Origin: Hypholoma sublateritium FD-334 SS-4
Lineage: Eukaryota > Basidiomycota > Agaricomycetes > Agaricales > Strophariaceae
Length of the DNA: 64,000 nucleotides
Direction of reading: 5' to 3'
NCBI GenBank assembly: GCA_000827495.1
Contig: KN817566.1
Coordinates: forward strand, 1-64,000
In this document: positions 23,340 through 34,296 of the stretch, one piece after another
Layout of the letters: every line of letters begins with the position of its first letter
Position numbering within the stretch: the stretch's first letter is position 1
Notes under the pieces: generated by a model
What the model was told of the DNA's origin: nothing
The model's database searches: none
What the model saw: only the letters and a program-made list of their open reading frames with translations
Translations under genes and position numbers: made by a program

Positions 23340-23660
23340 TATGATTTCTTGTTTAATGTACCGGCGGATGGATCCACTCATGGATGGGCCGATGGATAGT
23401 ACAATAATTCTGATGTATCAGTCCTTGAGAATCACAGTACTATTTGATCCAATGGATGGGATCTAAGTGATGGGGTAGACTGTTGGATATATACTAGATG
23501 GATGTATTGATGGATGTATTGATGGATGTATTAGGAGGGTAACTATAGATTATGGCAATGGATTATGCTTATCTGATGTATCAGCAAATGTATTCATAGA
23601 TGTATTGGGAGAGTAGCTATGGACTGGGGCAATGGATTAGGTATATATTAATGTATCAGC
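23340..23660. repeat. 'gatggatg' and 'gatgtatcag' tandem-repeat region
   Basis: Contains repeated 'gatggatgtatt' units (about 23500-23540) and two longer similar units with 'gatgtatcagc', 'gatgtattgggag' and 'ggcaatggatta'. It lies opposite in base composition to the 'catcca' repeats at 22.0-22.6 kb, but I found no clear inverted match between them. Confidence 0.55.
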
Positions 23661-25008
23661 GAATGAGCAGATCAACCGACAGGTACAAGCGGTCCCAAGC
23701 AGGTGCATATTGGCGCGCCGCGGGCTGTCAGGCAGGGAGCGCTGGTTTAATGGCTTTGGAGAATAACATAACCAAGCGTAGTGATAATACGCACACGTAT
23801 AGTGAGTGCGGGCTCCCATAGTACGTGCTCTCATAGCGGCTTGCATAGGGCGCGCACGCATAGCGCGCTTACATAGTACGCGCTCGCTCAGTACGCGCTC
23901 GTTCAGTACCCGCCAGCGCTTCTGTGATTCTTATTTTGGAGATATTCGAACAGACGGCACCACAATATGCCCAACGCGTGGCATACATATGCTTGCCGCC
24001 CAATATTGTGGGTGCGCGTGGCGGGCGTATGGGCAGCGCGCTATAGCGCGGTCCCAGCGCGTAGCGTGGGATATTCAAGGAATACCCATGGATCAGATTT
24101 ATTAGCGTATGGATCAGCTGCCGTGAGAGAGGGGCGATGGACTGCTATACAATGTGTCCTTACCACCATGGTCTATCCATGAAGCTATAGAGGGTTACTG
24201 CCTTGTTTCTATCCATGGGGGAGGCATACTAAGGTGGCCATGCGCGCGCCCTCGTCTTGACTCTTGACCGAACAATTCACAAAATCCTCCTAGTCGTGAA
24301 TATGCACACCGGTGCCCTGTTTGTATTCGCCGCGCTCTCAATTCCTCTCCCACAGCAGCTCGAGTATGAGGACCCCGTCATGCTCATCGTCACTGAGGCC
24401 TTGAGGAGTCAGAGTGCTGATCGACAGCGGCAGAGCCTCAACTAATGCATCATGCTCCACTCAACTTTCAAGAATTCACCATTAATTAACCTCTAAGCGT
24501 CTCCGTTTCTGTCGCTGATCGTGGCGTACTATGCTACACAACATATCCTGCTGATGGCTTCGCCACGCCCGGGCACCAACCGCCACGCATACCTGTGACA
24601 GGTAGTCCTCGGCGCGAAGTCGACGGGGTGCGAGATTACCACCGACTCTACGTGTGTGGAGAAGTGGGGGAGGGAGCGTGCGGCATAGTGCCCAGCGCAA
24701 GACGTTGGCAAAGAAACAACCGGAGCGAAGAGAGGAGGTAGGGCCCTTCATTTAGCTGTCAGATTCAGATGGTATCTACATGGTGGCTTAATTATACATG
24801 CATGATATATGAAAATGTGCGTATGGACATTGCACGCCTGATTGAACATCTCTCGTAATACCCCGGGTCCCCGGATTACTCCAATCCTCCGTCGATCAGA
24901 TTTCAGCGCTCTGCGGTCACATGAAGATAAGGCTTGAGATGTATAAATTGCCGTTGAATGTATAGTTTTCAATCAAATTCCCCCCCTAAATCCATCTCAA
25001 ACAGTGTG
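23661..25008. other. Low-complexity and unassigned intergenic DNA
   Basis: About 23.80-24.07 kb is a patch of repeated 'gcgcgc' and 'catagtacgcgctc' words. A frame at 24257-24445 (HKILLVVNMHTGALFVFAALSIPLP) could be a scrap of a membrane protein, but has no context. No gene supported. Confidence 0.45.
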
Positions 25009-25155
25009 ATGTCCTCCACATATGTAGACATGTAAGTAGTAGAGTCTCCGTCCTTTCAACTGCACGCATTTAAAAACACATATACACAGCATAGGTTCAA
25101 GGGTACGCTAGCGCTACCCCAAAGTGCAGTGAAGCATAACCGAAAGTGTTTGTAG

Positions 25156-26368
25156 TTAATAGGGCTCTCCCTTTCCTGGGCATTATTTGGCGTACTTTCG
25201 GTACAAACTTGTGAGTGTACAGTGGCGCCGTCCGACATTGAAAGCTTGACTCCTTGAACCCATTTCAGCCGTATACTCTCAAGCTTTTTTCAAGGACGCG
25301 ATTTGGACTAAAATTCTGGTCTATACCGTCTACATATTACAAACCACGCAGATTATTCTATTCACAAAGGATGGGTTCACGGAATATACGGCAAATTCTG
25401 ACAATATTTCTGCTTCTGTCCAGCTGAAAACAAGCTGGTTCTCTGTGTGCGTTATTCAGGGCTTAGGTGTGTGTGATATGGTGCACTATTATCCAATATC
25501 TGATAAATAACTCCCTTCAAAAGTGGCATTTTCCGTTCAATCATTTTACGCGTGGCGTATATCGATTATATCAGGGAAAAAGCTCCCAAGTGTTCTTATT
25601 TTCCTGGTACGCAGCGGATTAACTCCTGATTAGATTGCAATACATTAACTGACAACATTTATGTAAAGGTGTCTTTCGTCTCTTTTGCTCTTTCGATTGT
25701 GGTAGCAGTAACCACGAAATCCGAGACATCATTTGACGATCTCTTGACTGACAGAATCCTCTCCAGAGAGACGGTGAGTGAGACAATCCTTGGTCCACGA
25801 AAGGGAATTGACAAAGTTTGTGTGCAGACCTGGCAGGCCACAGCCGCAATGTGCGACATTATAATAGCTGTGTGTATGACATATTATGTATGTGAAAGCA
25901 TACTCCATGTTCGATCTACAAATTGAGAAATACCATCAGCTCAGAGCCCGTGCTCCCAATGGAGAGCAATTTGCCGACACCAACAAACTCGTAAATCGGA
26001 TAGTACGACTGACGATCGAGACCGGGAGCCTGACAGGTGAACTTCCAATCTGTGTTGCTAGTGTCCATGGTTCTGATTCCGGTATAGCGAGCGTTGCTGT
26101 TATCACCGCGATCCTGTCCGCCGTTTCGAGCCACTCCTTTCCCGCCCCTCTTGCAATCATCTCCAACCTATATGCAACCACGTTATTGGTTGTTCTAAAC
26201 AGTCGCATCAAATTTAAGGTCGGATCTCTGTCGTGGACGACTGATAAATCCAACCTACAAGATAATGGTAACCGGAGCAGTGTACGATTCAATGAGAACA
26301 TGTTAGGGGGGACCTCTTCAAGGGTGTCACTTGCAATAGAGACACCACCGGCTTCCGAGGAGACATAA
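25156..26368 (+). CDS. DUF6534 seven-TM-type membrane protein
   Basis: Multi-exon gene of the DUF6534 family, multi-pass membrane proteins of unknown function. Exons I can join: 25156-25210 (LIGLSLSWALFGVLSVQT, first helix), 25269-25466 (KDAIWTKILVYTVYILQTTQ...WFSVCVIQGL), one with FSVQSFYAWRIS, one with VSFALSIVVAVTTKSETSFD, TWQATAAMCDIIIAVCMTYY, then TNKLVNRIVRLTIETGSLT, and a last exon with LLVVLNSRIKF ending ETPPASEET. The start codon is not settled: an ATG at 25009 (MSSTYVD, followed by a GTAAGT donor) is likely, but its phase needs one more small exon. The copy at 4.35-5.63 kb lacks the first exon, so this one is the fuller version. Confidence 0.72.
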
Positions 26369-27593
26369 TGACACATTTGGGAGCGTTCTTTGGCGGAGGT
26401 GACCCAGTTCTTTTCAACTTGAAGTAGACAAACCATTTACATCAGTCAAAAGAGTAGATACTGATTTTCTGAATTGCTCCTTAGAGAGCAGCCGTGAGTC
26501 CAAAATGAAACTACATATATAGACACGCATATCCCGCATCCGTGCTTCGTACATCCCCCGTTCCCCTTGTTGGTCTTATTTGAGCGCAGCGGAGACAAGG
26601 TCAATTCCGTCGCAGTGAGAGAAGAAAATTGGCGCGTGCGTTCTTCAAAGTAATTGCATGCCCTAATACGACCAGGCGTGGCTCCCAGGCCAGCACTGTA
26701 ATGCGTGCGCGCCGTCTCCCCCCCCCCCCCCCCTTCTCAATTGAGTAGTTGGCACCTCATGTTCTTCGGCCCAAAAATATCATTGGCTAAAGCATATTTA
26801 CCCATCAGCTTAGAATTTCCACAAATGACTGGCCATCAACAAACCAGGAACTGCAAAAATATCAGCGTTAATGAAGGCAATGGACTGGCCGTTTTCCAGA
26901 TGCTGGGTCGAATGGCATCATCTAGATGTGCGTCCTAAAGCGCGATGTGCGCGAGTCTTCAGCGTACGCGGGTTGGTGCGGAGATACCTTTTTATTCGCA
27001 CGCCACATCGTGCCATCAAAGCGGCAAACGAATTTTTTGTTGAAAGTCGAACCAACGCCGAATTCAACTTATGTATGCAACACGAGTCCAGCTGCCACCT
27101 GGCAATAAGTACGCTGCAATACGCCAAGGACGTCGCCTACATAGTCTTTTCCATCCTCATAAAACCTCCTTTCTAGACGTACCTTGGTCTCCGCTCCCCA
27201 CTCTCTGTAGGAGTGCTCGCAAATATTTGGGCGTAACACGGTGCTGTCCGTAGTTCTCTACAGCCTCCTGAGTGCGCTTATCTTGGCTTTGGTTTGATAC
27301 CTGGTCCTCGATAGGTTTCTTGGTTCATATTGGCAGCCCTTCGTGGTAACAAAAGCCGCAGTCTCCGCTGGCGCTGAACCTCGCGAAAAGATCATTACCC
27401 CTATCCACGTCTCTTTCCCTCAGGACGCGTCTTAGTGTTGAAATCGTCCTCCAAATGGTGGCTGTATTGATTCAACATATTCATGCCGTATACCCAGTAT
27501 CCTAGCTGCTCCCATCACGCAGGTCATCGACGTTCGCGAACAGACAGTTGTCCTGCGCTGTGAGCAATTGCAAACTCTGCTATATCCTTGCAG
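26369..27593. other. Intergenic with a poly-C run and decayed sequence
   Basis: A cytosine run of about 15 bases sits near 26720. The stretch 26.77-26.88 kb resembles 41.11-41.22 kb in short blocks (aatatcattggct, agcgttaatgaa). Frames at 26.87-27.18 kb show nothing recognisable. Confidence 0.5.
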
Positions 27594-29934
27594 TCAAACT
27601 ATCTCAACTCGGTGAACGTCTGCCTTCTCGGTCCAAATATCCTGCTTGTAAAACCATTGCATATATTGCGTCCACCGCCCAATCCTCTCGAATTTCCCTT
27701 CCACCGATGTCGGCGTCAATATCAGTCCACATGGTTGGAATTCCGCCTCGTCTGGGTCGTCGGAGTTTTCGATGAAGTACCCAACGAAAAGAAGGTACAC
27801 AATGCATGCCAGCGACTTTCCCCTGGAATCAGATGTATCAAAGTGAAGGTGGACGTTGTGGACGTCTTGGATGAGAAGAATCAGCGCCTTTGGAATCGGC
27901 GCGGGTGATGGCTCTTGAGCGTTTTCGTCTCCCATTATGACGCCACATATTGCACCCTCAACAATTATGGATCCTCCAGTGACTGTTCCGTATTTGTTCT
28001 TTCCCTGGATCTCTACGGACGCGCTGATGACTTTAGCTCGAGAATCCTGCTCATATCTCACCGTCCCCATCCACCTCTCAAGGTTCTGTTTTGTCTCATA
28101 TTCCCAATCAAGCCCACTGGGATGGTCTCCTCCCCATGCTAAAGAAGCCCACGACCACGACGGAGCGTTTGGTATACGGACCCCTGTAGGACCGCCTGTT
28201 TGTTGTCGCCCAGTAGCTTTCCACAGAAGGTCTCGAAGCAAGTCGCCTTCCCACAAACCCGTCAAATATCGCTCGTTCTTAGGGAAATACTCCGAGAATT
28301 TATACGCGAGTCCTGAAAGTGCCGGCAGACGATCAGACTCGAAAGTCAAATCCAGAATGCTGATATCCTCCACGATTGTGCGCCATAATCCGTGCAAAGC
28401 TTTAGTGTCGTTGGTCTGCGCGAGCTTCGCAATCTGGGCCTTCGTCGTACTCAATTCTGACAGTCCATCTCCAGGCATCGGATTTGCATTAAAGGCCGCA
28501 CATTCGCATCTCTGCATCTCGTTACAGATCCAGATTGCTTCGCTGGAGTGCAAGTGGAGGGTTCTAAAGGATAGGCTGCGCTCTTGATACACCCACGTAC
28601 GAGAAAGCAGCGGTGCTACGTCTTTGTGAAGCCGGATTTGTCGAGATGTCTGCAGCGCTTCGTGAGAAGACCATAAAGCCAATCGAATCCGCGCATCATG
28701 TTGATCTTCTCCGGAAATCTTGAAAGACTTTACTTCAAACTCTCTGAGTTTGGGTATCAGTTGACTGGTGTCATAGCTTGCATCTGTTCGCGTCGCGACT
28801 GTCCTGGCCCATTCCGTGGTATCTTTTCTGATGTGTCTTGGTTTCAATACACCTTCGTGTCCACCTGCCGCCCGCGTGGCTGCGATGTTGAGACAACATC
28901 GAACGTATTTGTCTGCCATCGAAGCGCTTTGCTCTTCCCAGTCCTGCTTGTCGCCCTGGATAATACACAGGGAATCAATCCAGATGAAGCGTATACCCAA
29001 GGCCCTGGTGATCTGAATGGAGTCTTGGAAGGTGCGCGGCATGTTGCTCAGGCAAATCCTGTCCATTCGGCTTGCAATTGTGTCTCGCGTCGTGGTTAGC
29101 AGCTGTTCCTTCCCCCAACAGTGACTGAGAGTAACGTAACGGCCCTGCTGTCCAGGAATGGTCTCAATAAGTCGAATATCTCCTTCAGACAAATCGAGGA
29201 CGCGCCGGGGCAAGGTATCCATGCCATCGTTCGAAGTCCCTGGGCGACGACAGAGGCGGTGGTTCTGGTCACAGTCGTCGATCCAGTGTTTGACAATTGC
29301 AGCACACTCCTCCGCGCCCGGATTTGTGGGAACCTTACCAGCTGCACCGACGGTGCTCCAATCTGCTGCAGGCCCTATTTATGCGGACACTAGTGTCAGT
29401 CTCATGATATTAGTATGCATATTGGCCTGCTTCACCTCCCAGTGGGGTGTAGATTTCAACCTCAAACTCCTCGTCATAATCATCCCCCTCCACGCCATCT
29501 GGGCTGCATCGCAGTACAACCATCAGACTACGCGCCGTGTCGAATCCCTGGCCTTTCATAGGTGCAGGCATGTCTATCGCACCAGGATCATCGCGATCGA
29601 CTATGGCAATTTTGTAAGGCATATCTCTACCGGCTCCAGGGAGGCCCCAGGAAGCAGTGAGGGTGTCGAAGGCCTTTTTCAGGAAGCAGCAAGACTTGCA
29701 GCTCACATTCCAAGTGAGATCAAGGGAGGATATCCAATGTTTGGCCGCTAGTCCAGGTGAAGGTGTATTCGCATTTGTGTGAGTTGGTGGAACATATTTG
29801 AAACCCAGGTCGAAGCACGTCGAGCGGCTTGCCTGGCGCGGACTGTATCCAGATCCCAGAATTCCTTTTCCGCCAGGATTTTGCTTCCCCGGCTTCTTGT
29901 GCCGAGTAAATGGCTTAAAGACTCCTCTAGTCAT
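27594..29934 (-). CDS. HET-domain protein (HET-1)
   Basis: Two exons, 29934-29436 and 29374-27594, 759 residues. The ATG at 29934 gives MTRGVFKPFTRHKK. The intron joins YTPLGG|PAADWSTVG, after which the cysteine-flanked IVKHWIDDCDQNHRLC region typical of this class leads to the HET domain. HET motifs: YVTLSHCWG (about residues 246-254), FIWIDSLCIIQ (about 297-306) and KYVRCCLNIAAT. The C-terminal half has GLWEGDLLRDLLWKATG and APSWSWASLAWGG, also usual in this family. HET proteins trigger heterokaryon incompatibility or related cell death in fungi; most basidiomycete members are untested. It is divergent from the next HET gene. N-terminal residues 1-100 are unusual and may hide another intron. 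Confidence 0.85.
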
Positions 29935-30493
29935 GTAGGTTCAACTTAGGAAACAGTCACTAGTCACTGGTGGCGTCGGTCTGAGCCCTTCGGATCTAAA
30001 CAGATTTAAATGCCGACGTCAGGATCTGGGATGCCTATCACATCATGCTCTCTGTTCATTCCTCCCACATGCTTCAATTACTGACATAGGTACCCCGGTA
30101 CTCGTCGACGCATAATGACCACAATCATCGAAGGTTCGTAGATACTTTAAACGCTTTTTGCTTTTTCTTTTACTAATAGCTACCTCACGTTGAACATACA
30201 AAATGCGAATGTAGGCAGGTTTGACAGTGAAATACGGCGAAAGGATGCTCATAGTCCAGAATTGCACAGCGAGCGGCCAGGCTCAGGCGTTTCTGACTGC
30301 CCTGATTGGCATCATACAGCCTGTATCACAAGGTCATCTTTCTTCAGGATCTGCTGGTGAGTGAACCTTCAATATTTTAGTCTCAATCTTCTAATAACTA
30401 TATTGTGATGGTAATATTTGACTGTAGATTTTAAGTCTCCTGCTCGAGGTCACTGCGTCTTCTCCAAAACGCAAAAACATGCTGAAATCCTAG
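29935..30493. other. Region between the divergent HET genes
   Basis: About 560 bp that should hold promoters for both HET genes and the undetected first exon of the second. An ATG at 30250 (MLIVQNCTASG, with a GTGAGT donor downstream) is a candidate start, but the phase into the next exon was not resolved. Confidence 0.4.
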
Positions 30494-32374
30494 GTGCCTG
30501 CGCGCTCTCACAGACGCCATATCTAACCAAACGGTTTCCGGGACAGAGGGAGCGGAGCTTCTCGCGGCTCTAGAAAAGTTCATAGTGGCTACGGTAGCTT
30601 CTCATGTGCCACCGCTGGACAACGTTGCCTCCGCTAAGGTCGAGGCTAAAACCAGAGCTCGCGAAAGGTATGCTCTATATATTACCACTCGACTTAGCCC
30701 TATCCTAAAGTCCACCCAGACTCTCAGCAATCGAATCCGCAACCCGCGCCGTTGGCACTCCGCTACCAGACAGCAGCAGCGCCGTGTCCGTATCTCGACG
30801 TGAGTCGCAAGCCTGACTGCTTGGTGAGATTTCGCGTATGACCATGTATGCATCCAGCTGTTCAGAGCCAGGAGCTCCCCCTCGAAGTCAGAGACGAGGC
30901 GCGCAGGATTGTGTTCAACGACATGCCCATCCGCATGCTGCTTTTCGACCGGACGGGTGCGCAGATCCAGCTGCTGGAGCGAAACCAAGTCCTTTCGCTG
31001 GTTCTCTCCCGTGTCGCCATGGACGTATTCTCCAACGGTCCCGGAACCAAGGCGGCGCTAGCGTCCTATACGAGCACCGCGTCGCGGTACGCCATTCTAT
31101 CGCACACGTGGATCCGTGAGGTGCCTGGCGACGTAGTCTACCGGGACTGGCATGTGCGGGCGCGGAATGAGCGCGGGTACACCAAGATCGCAAAGTTCTG
31201 CGAAATTGCCGCAGGGGAGCACGGCCTCACGTTCGGGTGGATGGACACGGTGTGTATCAACAAAGAGAGCAGCAGCGAGCTCGACGAATCGATCCGCGCG
31301 ATGTACAGGTGGTACCACGGCGCGGCGGTGTGCGTCGCGTACCTGGCGGAAACGCAGGACGTGGGCGGCATGCATGCGGACGCGTGGTTCACGCGGGGGT
31401 GGACGCTGCAGGAGCTGCTTGCGCCCAAGAAGGTCGCGTTTTACAACAAAGAGTGGATGCATATGGGGTCGCTTGGTCCCGACGAGCCGCTGCTTTTGGA
31501 GGAGCTCCTCGAGTCCCAGATCGAGAAGGCGACTACGCTCACAGGGGCCGAATTGGCTGTAACGAAAGGGCGTTATATCGCTGGCGGGGGCAGCATGTCG
31601 TCGTTTCGTGTCATGCAGCTGGCAGCCATGCGCACGGTTACGCGCGAAGAGGACAAGGCGTATTCTATCATGGGTCTGCTTGACGTGCAGATCACAATCT
31701 CGTATGGCGAAGGCCACAAACGCGCCCTGCTCCGTCTCTCGCGGGAAGCATTGGCCTCGACAGCATTCATTCTCGACATCCTCTACCACGGGTATGCGTA
31801 CGGCAAGATGCTGCTTACGTCCAATATCAGGGATTACTCCAATATCGACACGCGCGACGCCGCCAACTTACCGTCACTGCTGCACGAGTGGATTCCTCAT
31901 GATCCGGTGGTGGTTACGCATCTCGGCGTCCGCATATCCCTCCTCCTCGTTCCAGCCTTGGACATGCGTCTTGCTCACGGAAACAACAGCGCCCGGGGTG
32001 CCTTCTCCGGGGAGGTATCGCTCGAGATCCTGGATTGGATGGGCCGCGCTGAATCGGGGCGTTACAGCCTCCTCAACAGGATCATGTACCAGCAGACCTA
32101 CGGACGCGCATCCACGGGCGTGGCAGTTCTCGGAATCATCAACTTCGTCATCGCAGGAGACACCATCGTGCTGCCCGAGCGATGCCTCGCCGTACCGCTG
32201 GCGTGTGCCGTCCGGAACGGCGTCGTCGATCTGTCCACCGACATGTCCATCGTGCCGGTGACGCACCCGGTGGTGTTTGCGCTGCACGGCGACGTGCGCT
32301 ATACGCACCGGCGCGTCCGGGTGGCGGAGCTGCCGGCGCACGGGATGCAGCTGGCCACGGTGCATCTGCCGTAG
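30494..32374 (+). CDS. HET-domain protein (HET-2), 5' end unresolved
   Basis: Exons found: about 30494-30799 (LRALTDAISNQTVSGTEGAE...RVRIST) and 30868-32374, joined by a GTGAGT donor and an AG before C at 30868 (RIST|QELPLEVRD). No ATG lies in the first, so an earlier exon is missing. The HET domain is clear: RYAILSHTWIREVPGDVVY, FGWMDTVCINKESSSELDESIRAMYRWY, VCVAYLAE, and WFTRGWTLQELLAPKKVAFY, close to the HET-E-type proteins. REEDKAYSIMGLLDVQITISYGEG follows, the usual continuation. No NACHT or WD40 repeats follow; the protein ends 250 residues later. A likely role in non-self recognition is inferred from family only. The exon is GC-rich. Confidence 0.85.
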
Positions 32375-34296
32375 GCGCTGTATGGGTGTGACGGGTGGTG
32401 CGGCGTATTAGGGTGCGGGCGGGCGGGCGAAAGCGTCCCGCGTCCCGCGAGCACTTACAAGCGTGCGTGGACCGGAATGCCGGCGCGTAGCTGCGTATAC
32501 GCATATGTATCATTTACTTAATTAGGCAGTGGCGCCGCGGGCGAGCGTCGGGCGTGGCGCATGCAGACGGAGGCAGACGGAGGCAAATGCGATATTTAAT
32601 CGGGATTCCTAATCGGGAGGGCGGGACCTGTCTGCGCGTGTCGTGTCGACGCTGGTGCCGCCGGCCTGGGCGGGCTCAGGGGCGTATGTACTGGTCTGCA
32701 GGGATGATCGATGTCGGTGAGAAGAGCAACGGCCCTTGTTTGGACGCCTTGATTCGCCACGGATTCTGCCTGGAGCTGATGGCTATGTTCTATGTTCCGG
32801 ATGCATGCAGATTTTAGTACGCAGCCGCATGCATCTGCGCGTTGTAATAACTACTGAGTACCGAGCCTGAAGACGCACTTTGCAGGCCGCTTGCTCCGCG
32901 CCCAATGGAATCGCGGCGCCATCGGCGTGTCGGCGCTTAGCTTAAGCGCTCGTGGAGTCGCGTCGAGCGAGGCGTGTGGCTCGAGGTGGGCGAAGGGACG
33001 GTGGGCGAGGTGCAAATGTGGTCAACGTGTGGTAGTATTTCTCCTGCTGCGTTTCTTGTGGGAGTCCGTCTACCAGCCGCCGCCGGCGTGGGGGTGTATA
33101 CTTGCCGCCTTTGTCTTAGGTTTTCTGGTCCTTCTTCGAGCGTGTGTCTGTCACATCTTGACGGAAATAGATAGTTTGGTCGTGAAGCTCCAACTGGGCG
33201 TGGGGGCATATTCGTCGGACTCAGACGGCGCCGCAGTTTTGTCGTTCGCCGTGCAGTTGGCGTGCAGCTCCCTTTGTGTGAATATATGCGCATATAAATA
33301 ACGAGGAGAGGTATTCGATTTACCTAGAAGTTGTGAGATTCTGGCCGCTTTCGATTTGGCAGCATATATGGAGGTTATATGCGCATGGGATTTCGGAGGC
33401 TGGTAGGATTAATTGTGTGTATGACACAGTCTAGCTTAGATTAAAAGTTTACATACCAATTATATTGATATGAAGGCACGCGCACATTTGTATTATGGTT
33501 GTATGTTCGTTTCCAACTTCAGAAATCCCTGCTATCGACGCATACAGGCGTGTGCCGGCCGGACCAACGAACGACCAAGTCATTCGCGCGTGTCTGACAT
33601 TCGCGTTTATATATAATTGAGATGGACAGCCTGCGGCCCCGGGCTGCGTGCGAGAGGAAGCGCGAGGGTGGCGATAAGCAGCGCAGGAGCTAAGCAGGGA
33701 AGCCATGAATACGGGGTAGCGTGAGCCCCCACCGCCTTCGCGTGCGCGCGAGCACTATAAATACGGGCGTGTCAACGGGTGCTGCTGCCTGCGAGCCTGG
33801 AGGCGATGCATTTAGCCTCGAAGTGGTGTATCTGATCCTGCTGCTCTCGTAACGTTACAGCTTCTGGGAAGGCGGTCGGAATTAGACGCGGCCCCGCAGA
33901 GCTGGGGTGGGGTGGGGTGGTCGCAGCGTGGAATGGGGTTAATTTAGAGTAGCAGGAAATGGGCTGGGATGATGGAAGTGGACGGACTGGGAAGCGGAGC
34001 GAGGACGATCAGCGTGTTGTTGACAGGTCCGTGCGCACCTCTCAGACATACTTAACGCGCGCGTCCGCTGCTGTTTTCTTTCCCCCTCCCCCGCCCGCCC
34101 GCCCCCCGCGCCGGCACGCGCGCGCAAACAATGACGTGCTTGCCGGCCTCATTGTTTGCACGTGATGGGATGTGCATTTTTCGGTTGAGGAAACTTCCCC
34201 GTGAGAAAAACACCGCTCATCCTCCCACCACCCACCCGCACGATCAGGCCCCCAGTGCCCAGCACCCGCCGCTCCCGCCCCGCCCCCGCGGCCCCG
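32375..34296. other. Intergenic, GC-rich to AT-rich; possible promoter
   Basis: About 1.9 kb with no supported gene; long frames near 32.9-33.3 kb exist on both strands but show no domain or splicing. A TATAAATA at about 33756-33763 on the plus strand could serve a transcript entering the 34.3-kb gene, but is over 500 bp from its ATG. A GC-rich pyrimidine tract lies at 34.08-34.11 kb. Confidence 0.45.

Noticed and set aside
24257..24445. Short frame with a hydrophobic segment
   Set aside because: Too short, no splice partner and no clear family, so not listed as a gene.
32891..33301. Plus-strand frame of 136 codons with a hydrophobic core
   Set aside because: An opposite-strand frame of similar length exists, there is no domain, and it lies in a compositionally biased intergenic region.
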